Assembly (NCBI GenBank): GCA_029747015.1
Contig: JAKOGI010000139.1
Location: 700,001-764,000 of the forward strand
Reading direction: 5' to 3'
DNA length: 64,000 nucleotides
Source: Carnegiea gigantea
Lineage: Eukaryota; Streptophyta; Magnoliopsida; Caryophyllales; Cactaceae
The number at the start of each line of letters is the position of its first letter. Within the stretch, counting starts at the first letter, position 1. Positions 56,520 to 64,000 of the stretch are shown in pieces. Position numbers and translations under genes: made by a program. The notes beneath the pieces are model-generated. The model worked only from the letters and a program-made list of their open reading frames with translations. It made no database searches and was not told the origin of the DNA.

Positions 56520-56695
56520 TTTATATAAATCTGTTACTTCAACAGTTATATTTACCAAACATATTTATTTTAAATCGCTAGTTGAACAGCTAGCTCTAAC
56601 CACTAATAAATTATAATTAATCGTTAGTACTGCTAACAATTAGTGAAATAGTCAACTATTATTAAAATATCTAATTTCACCGAACGCATCCTCAA
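56520..56695. mobile_element. ACCAAACATATTTATT MITE, copy 2
   Basis: Matches 41225-41430 in order. It starts TTTTATATAAAT, includes TTTACCAAACATATTTATTTT and ends TTTCACCGAACGC. Boundaries are approximate. Confidence 0.5.
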
Positions 56696-57577
56696 ATTGG
56701 ATCAAGTTGTACTCATATTGATGGCAGTTTTGAATATTAAACAGGGGTGTCGTGGAGGGATAAGCTCCATTTTTATTGGGGAGGATGCATTTCGAATCTT
56801 ATTGGATGCACTGCGGGGCCTGTTGGAGAGAGTCGATCTTCCTTTATCAACATATCTTCTTTACTAATTAAGTACTTCCATGAGAAATGGGTGCCAATAA
56901 AGTGAAATAATGAATCATTCAACCTTGGAAGTGTTGCTTATGTTATATTTATAAGTGATGTACATGGATAAAATTGTATATAGTAAGTATCTTGTTATTA
57001 AGTAGTGTTTATGGATGTTGATCAATGTTTTGCATGTAATATGAAATCTAGGCAAAAATACATAGTATGCTAGCTATAATTAATAATAAGTATCAAACCC
57101 AATTTAAATAGATTTAATTTTGAGATATTACTGAAAATTGGTTCAAAAACACAACAAAAAATAATTGATAAAATTTTTGGAAGGCTCTATAAACTTTATT
57201 TTTTTAAAAAATAAAAATAATAAGAGATTTAGTTGATAATAGAATAAACTTTTGCCAATTCGTTCCTTTGTATCCATTCTTTAAAAAAAAAAATCTTTGA
57301 ACTACTTTACAAATGTTTCAAAAAACTAGTCAGTTTTGTATATGACAGTTTCACATAAGAAATATTATAAGATGAACAAGTCTACGACAATCTTTAATAA
57401 TTTTGAGGATAATTATTTGTTAATTTCTAATAAACTTAAACAATTCATCTCTATAAGACGATTTATATTGAAATTTGTGACAAAAAACCACACCGGCAGG
57501 TTCAAGAAATAAAATTAAGAGGATCAAATCATTTTTCCTACCTCATTTTAAATTTTGGTTGATGAGAGTGTATCATT
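56696..57577. other. upstream region of the AP3-like gene
   Basis: AT-rich, with no gene. It ends at a 22-A run near 57579-57600. I looked for perfect CArG boxes (CC, six A/T, GG) up to the start codon and saw none. Confidence 0.5.
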
Positions 57578-57915
57578 TAAAAAAAAAAAAAAAAAAAAAA
57601 GGCCCGCAAGATTGCCACAAACACAAGACGGAAAGTGTGAAGGAAGCAAGGAAATGCAGAAGACAGGGACAGTTCACCGTTCCTCTTCCTCAATGGCAAT
57701 TCACTAGAACCCTTTTTCCACTGCCTTCAAACCCTTTCACCAATTCAGCAAATTTTCCCAGTTATGGCGATTTATCCTTTTACTTTCTCTCTCTTCAATT
57801 CCCACATTCGCCTTATCCCACCCCTTTTCTTCTCAATTTCGAATCACATTCACATTCTCCCTCAATTGGGCAAAAGCGGTGTTGCACAGAGGAGAGAGAA
57901 AGTGAGGTATCAACA

Positions 57916-60900
57916 ATGGCGAGAGGGAAAATTCAGATAAAGAGGATTGAGAATCCGACCAACAGGCAGGTCACATATTCAAAAAGGCGAAGTGGGTTGT
58001 TCAAGAAAGCTAAGGAACTTACTGTTTTGTGTGATGCCACTGTTTCTATTATCATGTTTTCTAGCAGTAACAAGCTCCATGAATTCCTCAGCCCTGGGGT
58101 TTCGTACGTTTGTTTATCTCTTTCTCTTATTGTTTTTCTCCCCCCCCCCTATGGGGATTAGTGTTTTTGGATGTGGGTTTTTTGTGGGTTGATGAATTTC
58201 TGGGGTTTTGATGTGCGCAGAATGAAGGAGATTTATGACAGGTATCAGGAGACTACAGGGATTGATATTTGGCTCACTCAATACCAGGTAATGCTATGAA
58301 CTAATTGGATTTTTGGGTACATTCAGATTGTTTTATGAATTGAATTTATTTACCCCAAAAGAGGGGAAAAATTGCAGAGTGATGACATGTGGGAAAAAAA
58401 GGGACGGGGAAGGTTTATTTGAGCAGGGTTTAGGTTTTCCTACACTGGAACTTTGGAGTTGTAGGAGAGGAATTTCTAGTTACTGGCATATTGAGTAAAT
58501 TTGTATCAAATTGATGGATTCTGTCAAGGGCTAAAACTTGGTGTTCTGATTTGATGTTTGCGTTTTGCTTAATATCACGGGATGATTCTTCACTCAAGCT
58601 CGACTCCCGCGTAGCCTAGCATACTTCTCCCTTGCTTGCTTGCTTGGCTTCCACAAGTCTAAGTCAAGCTCAAGCGTACTCGAGAAGGCTTACTAGCAAA
58701 CTTGAGAGGTCTTGAGTGAAGTTTACGACTTACGAGGCCGCACGGGAGTTGAGTCTGATTGAAAAATCATCCTATGACATTAAGCTCCAGAAGTGCTACT
58801 TTATCGATCTAGGGAAGCCTATGTACGTGCCAGGTTGATCTCTAAAATTGTGAGGTTTAACAAGATTTCAAGAGTTTGTGTTGATTTGCAGAGAATGCAG
58901 GAAGATCTGCAGAAGTTGAATGAGATAAACAAGGGCCTGCAAAGGCAGATCAGGTAACAAGTACACTTAATCATAGAATCATAATTTAGTTATAGTCGCC
59001 AGACCCCGTTTGTGTTATGACATATGTTGCAATCTCATTGGTTTTGGGTGAACTTGGGCAAATTTGATAGGCAGAGAATGGGGGATTGTTTAGAGGACTT
59101 GAGCTTTGATCAATTGAGCTGTCTTGAGCAAGATATGGAAAATGCTGTGCAGTTTATTCGACAACGCAAGGTTTAAGATCTCTTTGCTTTGCTTCAGTTG
59201 AACTTTTACTTTACTACTACTATTATTATTATTATACCAATCTAATTTCATTTGTTACGCTTGTTGGATGGACTAAACCTGCCAAGCCTTAATTTTGTGT
59301 AATTTCATGGAGTCTGGAGATACTATCTTCAGGGATGATCCAAAAGTCAGCAATCGCTGATTATGCCATGCTAACAGTAATTTTCACCCGTATCTACCAG
59401 TGTTGAGATATTGAGGCGATTAATTACTAATATGTTGCTGAATATCATCAACTTGGGCGTCTCTCTCGGTCCCACTTATGGCAGAGTCTTTTGTGTTTGG
59501 GATGATGGTCACATCTGTGTGGTTGAGAGAAGTGCTTTGATTTAGATAGTATGAAGATTTGTTTCCCTAGGTGTCGAGTGAGAGTCAAAGTAACGACTGG
59601 TTATTATGGAGGAGAGACCTAATCAAACTCCAAAATGTCCATGAAGACGTAGGAAAGAGAGATGCATCTACGGAGGGCGATGATTTGGAGTCGAATATGC
59701 TAGTTAGAGAGACTTTAGCAGCTTGTCTGGTAGCTTGTAATGACAGCCCCTATGGATTTGGACATTGCATGCTGCAGCCTGGAGGGCATTGTGGAAATCT
59801 ACGAGGGCCAAGGAATTGAGTTTGGATGCTAGTTTAGAAATAAAGCCGATGAAGTCTAGCAATGTGAGTATATGGCTCAAGCTTCTGGATGCTTGTGCAA
59901 CATTGAAGTAGCCCCAACGTGATGATGAGCTTCCTAAGTTGCGGGCTCAAACTTCATTAGTTTCATGAAGCGCAGGCGTAGCTGCATGAGGGCTCGCTAA
60001 GTTGGGGGCTCAAATTTCATCACCTCAGTTCTCAGAGACTGAGGGAGTCGTGCTCATTTGTGCACCTCTTGTTGAGGCATGATGTGCTATTAATTGATAT
60101 TATTAGCAAGAATGGCATAGATGAGATGGTAAACCATCAAGGCTTTAAGTGTCACTCAGTTGATACTCACCCTAGACAATTGATGCAATTTTGAGAAAAC
60201 ACACTTAAACAATTGCATCAAATTTCTTCTAATTAAACTCAAATTGAGTGATAATATTAGTTTTAACTCTAATCCTTGAATCACAATTAAGACATCGATA
60301 GGTGAGCTTGGAATCCTACCAGAGAAGCTGATTTCTTCAAATCTTTTGCTTATTTCCATTGTTTTAAAAATTTTCTAATTTTTGAACTGAAGAGGATTAT
60401 AAGAATTATTTACAAGTGAAATTAGAATATTACGAAAATAAAGCTTTAAAGCAAAAATATAGTCTGGCATCCATAAAGCGTGTATCATTTTGCTTTTGGA
60501 CATTATGGACTTGAGCTCCCCTTGCCCCTTTCAAAAATAAGTCTGAGAGATTCTTGCCACTGTATCTCTAAAATCTCGTAGGATTTATAAACATTACTTT
60601 AGGCAATTAATAGGCATTATGATTTTACTGGCACCAACTTTATACATGTTAAAGCATACTTCTAAAATGCCCAAAAAAAGCTATTATAGTGGGACAGCCC
60701 ATTGTACTGTTTAGAGTTGTTCTATGATACCCTGAGACAATTTGAGGGCTGGTAAGAGTATATAATCACATTTGAGGAATGATGGGGAATTTTATAGGGG
60801 GTCTTGACTCTTCAGAGAAGCTTTTCCTTCTACCTGTAAACTATTAAGATGTCTTAAGCATCCCCCTAATGAATTTGAACGTGTATAGTGGTATGCAATA

Positions 60901-62467
60901 CACTTTGAAACACGATCCTCCTGATCTTAAAATACCGGAAATCTGAAACACCATTTAAACTCTCAGAAAGGTCATTAGGTGGTATGCGCTACACTTTGAA
61001 CTGCCAATAATGGCTGTAAAAGCATTTTGAGGGGTTAGGAGTACATAACAGCCATTTATAATTCATGGTATGCTTCCCAAAAACCACGAAAACCTTGAGT
61101 AATAGCCTTCAATTTGGTGGTCATAGGTGGCTCTTACCACTCGTAACACTAAATATCCTAAGACGCTTTAAGTATCTCCTTTGTCTATTTCAATGGGAGC
61201 GATGATTTCATTGTCATTTTGAAGCGTGATGCAAAACATCTAAATGGGGCATTGTGGTGGTGTATATTGTATAATGCGTTAAAATTTTTCGAGAGGTCAC
61301 AAGGAGCACATGGTCGCCATATGATAATTGTGGAGCATTTCTTAAAATCCTGGAAATGTGTATAATAGCCTTCATTTTAGGGGTTCATGCGAGGTTCAAC
61401 TTTATACATGTCAAGAAAAGAAACAGAAAGTTTTCTGATGTTAAGGGTGTAAGTTTCAGATTTGGGCTGAAGGAGAAAGGAGATTGGCTTTTAGATTGAT
61501 ATATTTAACGAAAACGTACAATGTTTACGACTTACAAGTTGAGAAAACAGATGGTGGCTAGCTTTGTGTTTTTGTTTCTTCTCTTCTGTTGATTCTTGCG
61601 CTTTGTTGAAGTAAGATTACCCTTAGCAAATTCAACATTCTGATATTGGTTTGCAGTACAAGGTGATTGCCACTCAGATTGACACTAAAAACAAAAAGGT
61701 ATGTCTTTTTCCGATTTCTGCTTCGTCATTAAACTCGGTTCTTGTGCTTTATCCTTCTCTCCTCACCTGCTAGATCTGATTCATCTGTTTTCACCTTTAT
61801 TTGTCCTAGTTGCGAAACGAGCGGGAAATTCATAGAGGTCTCCTCCAAGATTTTGTAAGCATGCCATATTAATCTTATAACTGAAATGTTAAATTTCCTT
61901 TTTCTTTCCTGGGCTGATGGCAGAGCCAAGTCTTTTTGCCCAATTCAAGCATGTGGGTTTGGCTAATTTGGCTCAAAAGCTTTATTTGCTCGAGATGAGG
62001 TTTTTAGTAGCAGTGTTTGAAAAACTAGTCTTCGACGGTTATTTTTGGGGTTATATCTGATATGGTTGGAAAATTTCTGTAGATATCTGAGGCAAATTGG
62101 AGATTGCTTAGCATCTGAAGTATGATGCAACATTCTAAGATTCCATACTAGTATGCTACAATAATAAGGAATAAAATGATAAACTCATCATCAAAAGTAC
62201 ATAGCTTTTCCCGTTTCAAAGGGGAGGGAAGGAGAATATCGACACATTCTAATTGCTAGGCAATCCTTTTTGCAGGATCTTCCCAAGGAGGAACCACCAT
62301 ATGGACTGGTGGATGACGGGGACTACAACCATGTGCTCAGGTATGACAAGAGCTCCCATGTCCTTGCTCTACGGTTGCAGCCATATCCACTTCCACCCAA
62401 CCTTCATGCCGGAGGAGCTGCAGGAACAGGATCAGGATCCTGTGTTACAACGTACACGTTGCATTGA
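57916..62467 (+). CDS. AP3: B-class MADS-box factor, APETALA3/DEFICIENS type
   Basis: Seven exons: 57916-58103 (188 nt), 58221-58287 (67), 58892-58953 (62), 59071-59170 (100), 61657-61698 (42), 61810-61854 (45) and 62276-62467. They join to 231 residues and match the exon sizes known for AP3/PI genes. Residues 1-60 are the MADS DNA-binding domain, followed by the I and K (coiled-coil dimerisation) regions. The C-terminus has a PI-derived motif ([15 protein letters not shown]). The last residues, SCVTTYTLH, look like a modified euAP3 motif; the paleoAP3 motif is absent. AP3-type proteins dimerise with PISTILLATA to specify petals and stamens. Unusual are Ser26 where Asn is nearly invariant (SKRRSG) and a Cys/His-bearing tail. 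Intron 4 is 2.5 kb and intron 2 holds a small inverted-repeat element. An upstream in-frame ATG at 57559 is on the far side of a poly(A) run and is not used here. Confidence 0.95.
58580..58772. mobile_element. inverted-repeat MITE in AP3 intron 2
   Basis: The left end GGATGATTCTTCACTCAAGC and the right end (complement GGATGATTTTTCAATCAGAC) continue as an inverted repeat into CTCCCG. The element is 193 bases. Flanks (ATATCACG, TATGACAT) do not give a clean target duplication. Confidence 0.7.
59171..61656 (+). other. AP3 intron 4, repeat-containing
   Basis: This 2.5-kb intron contains diverged direct repeats. CTAAGTTG.GGGGCTCAAA.TTCAT occurs near 59933 and 59997. GGTATGC..TACACTTTGAA occurs near 60891 and 60981. 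AATAGCCTTCA.TTT occurs near 61102 and 61366. Short frames (for example 59571-59819) do not resemble known proteins. Confidence 0.5.
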
Positions 62468-63050
62468 GTGGCACCAAGTATCACAGTTGTTGAACCTCGG
62501 ACCTAATTAACGTTTGTGTGAGATGATGAAGTTGGTTCCTAATTTGTGTGAAGTTAAGTAATATGAAAATGTTTCGTTGAATAGAATGTAATGACATATA
62601 TGCTGCTGTTAATTAATGTCATATCAAAGACAGGATCATACAGGCTGTCTCATATAGCAAGTAGACGCAGGCAAGGTAGTCATATTTATTGGGTAGTCAA
62701 GAGGAAGAATATAAAAAGGAAAAGAAAAGCTAAAAAGGAAACAGATTAGCCAAAAGGAGAGAAATGATCCGTGTTTCCCTATTTTTTGATCAAAATATTT
62801 TCTAAAATTAGAAAAGAGAAATGATCCGTGTTTCCAGAGTTTTGGATCAAAATACTTTCTAAAATTAGAATTTTTTTCATGAGATAGGTTTATTTAAAGC
62901 TTATTATGAGACAAGATTCAAGATGATCTTTAATAAATGTGAGAACAATTAATATTTTGTTCTAAAATACAATGAATTATTAACCATTTACAAATTAAAA
63001 GTCTATTTTCATATAAATTATCAACTATTTCAAAACCTCCCATTTAAAAA
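62468..63050. other. 3' flank of the AP3-like gene
   Basis: AT-rich with two near copies of GAGAAATGATCCGTGTTTCC near 62759 and 62817, a local direct duplication of about 58 bases. No gene. Confidence 0.6.
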
Positions 63051-63395
63051 AAAAAAAAGACACTAATCCCCACTTTGAGTTCTAAAATTTGAAACTATAA
63101 CTTACTACATCAACCAAAGTTTCATATTTTAAAACTTGTATTCCTACACTCAAACCCATGGAATTTTATTTTGTATCATTCAATAAAAGATTTGTTAGGG
63201 ACGCATCCCATAACATATGATCTTTTTTTTAACTACCTAATAAATATTTTTTAAAACAAAAAAATCATTAAAACATAATAAAAAGTGAAACTCAGGATGA
63301 AATACCAAAGCGTTCCACCATGCGTTCCATGCCATCAATAATGCTGGTTGCAAGCCTGGAGAGTGGAACTTGGGCTCCACTGGAGGAATGCAAAT
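63051..63395. mobile_element. Tourist-like MITE, copy 4, reversed
   Basis: Reads as the reverse complement of the copy at 38446: AATCCCCACTTTGAGTT, then AAGTTTCATATTTTAAAACTTG, then CCATGGAATTTTATTT, then CATTCAATAAAAGATTTGTTA. Termini are degraded. Confidence 0.65.
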
Positions 63396-63409
63396 AACAG
63401 GTTACAAAT

Positions 63410-63647
63410 TATAGCTGGAAAAGTCTGATTGAACATAATAACTCAACCCTAACCCGATCTGAAGTTATTAAAAGAAATTTGAAATAACACGAATCGAACC
63501 AATTTTGGCCCGAAGTTAACAAGATTTTATCATTTAGCTTAAAAACATGTTATTTTTTAATTTTGAATCTAAACTATTTACAAAACTGACATAAAATGAA
63601 CTAATTTATGAAATTAATTAATCAAATCGCCCCATTATCCAATTAAA
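63410..63647 (-). mobile_element. hAT MITE, diverged copy (family of 40573)
   Basis: The reverse complement follows 40573-40805: TTGGATAATGGGG, TTTGTAAATAGTTTAGA, AAAAATAACATGTTTTTAAGC, then GAGTTATTATGTTCAATCAG. No matching 8-bp target duplication remains, so it is old. Confidence 0.72.
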
Positions 63648-63747
63648 AAAAAGGAAAAAGAAAAAGAAAAAGAGCAACGGAAAATTGAAACTTTCCGTTC
63701 TGCCGTTTTCGGTCATCCGTTTCGAAACCCACGGAGCGCAAAGGACC

Positions 63748-63750
<3 letters not shown>

Positions 63751-63779
<29 letters not shown>
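63751..63779. repeat. (TC)n microsatellite in a 5' UTR
   Basis: About 14 TC dinucleotides, 112 bases upstream of the next start codon. GA-rich tracts follow at 63851-63889. Confidence 0.9.
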
Positions 63780-63782
<3 letters not shown>

Positions 63783-63890
63783 CTCCACAGTCTATCCTCA
63801 TGTGCTCCAAAATTCGGTTTATCACTATCTCTGAAAGCCCGCGCAAATTAGAGAGAGAAAGAGAGAGGTATAGAGAGAGAAAGAGAGCGA

Positions 63891-63962
63891 ATGGGAGCGG
63901 TGGTTCCTACCACCACTCCATGGACTACCAAAGACGATCTCTTGCTCAAGAAAGCCCTTGAG
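63891..63962 (+). CDS. first exon of a probable MCRS_N/FHA-domain protein (partial)
   Basis: The ATG at 63891 opens 24 codons ending GAG before a GTAATC donor at 63963. The rest is beyond the window. The N-terminus with PWTTKDDLLLKKALE resembles the start of plant FHA-domain proteins that carry a microspherule-protein N-terminal domain, where a W-x3-DDLLLKNA-like segment begins the domain. CT- and GA-rich leader sequence directly upstream supports a 5' UTR. With only 24 residues the family call is an inference, and a SANT-like protein is an alternative. Confidence 0.55.
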
Positions 63963-64000
63963 GTAATCTTCACCTCCACATTTCTCTTACATAATTCCTC

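Noticed and set aside
57559..57915. N-terminal extension of the MADS protein from an upstream in-frame ATG
   Set aside because: It would translate a 22-A run and leader sequence. MADS proteins of this class begin at [10 protein letters not shown], and the 188-nt first coding exon matches the family when started at 57916.
59571..59819. An 82-residue open frame in the AP3-like gene intron 4
   Set aside because: It has no recognisable domain, sits inside an intron of an intact gene on the same strand, and shows no leader or splice support.

Overview
This is nuclear DNA from a flowering plant. The genes are split by GT-AG introns, the intergenic space is AT-rich, and copia, RTE-LINE, hAT, Tourist-like and Stowaway-like elements are abundant. 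A B-class MADS-box gene of the APETALA3/DEFICIENS type, with a C-terminal tail resembling a worn euAP3 motif, suggests a core eudicot. I cannot name the species. There is no operon, phage, CRISPR array or bacterial-type system here.

Layout. 1-5398: an antisense Ty1/copia element with two LTRs, a 5-bp target duplication, a tRNA-iMet-type primer site and one internal stop. It sits at what is probably intron 1 of an RD19-type cysteine protease copy. Exons 2-4 of that copy (6041-8302) survive, but exon 4 carries a 2-base frameshift. 11322-15348: an intact four-exon RD19-like papain-family protease, the tandem sister of the broken copy. 18071-22586: a full-length but dead RTE-type LINE on the minus strand with an 18-bp target duplication. 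22805-27000: a 1.1 kb hAT derivative, MITEs and LINE pieces. 28422-29992 (minus): a two-exon SHI/STYLISH-family zinc-finger gene. 30300-43500: about 13 kb without a supportable gene, holding three hAT derivatives, Tourist- and PIF-type MITEs, a solo-LTR-like repeat and an unidentified poly(A) retroposon. 43577-44109: an unexplained GC-rich block ending in poly(A). 44352-50290: a six-exon gamma-tocopherol methyltransferase gene. 50602-56028: a tandem 2.4-kb segmental duplication in which transposons inserted after the duplication, so the other copy preserves the empty site. 57916-62467: a seven-exon AP3/DEF-like MADS-box gene. 63891-end: first exon of another gene, probably of the MCRS_N/FHA-domain family.

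The genes do not form one pathway. They are a vacuolar-type protease, an auxin and gynoecium-related transcription factor, a vitamin E enzyme and a floral organ identity factor. What links the window is transposon activity: several insertions show diagnostic target duplications, and two are confirmed by an empty paralogous site. I did not find a convincing new biological system. The parts most worth following are the decaying protease duplicate, the duplication with its insertion history, the altered AP3 tail and the unidentified retroposon and GC-rich block.
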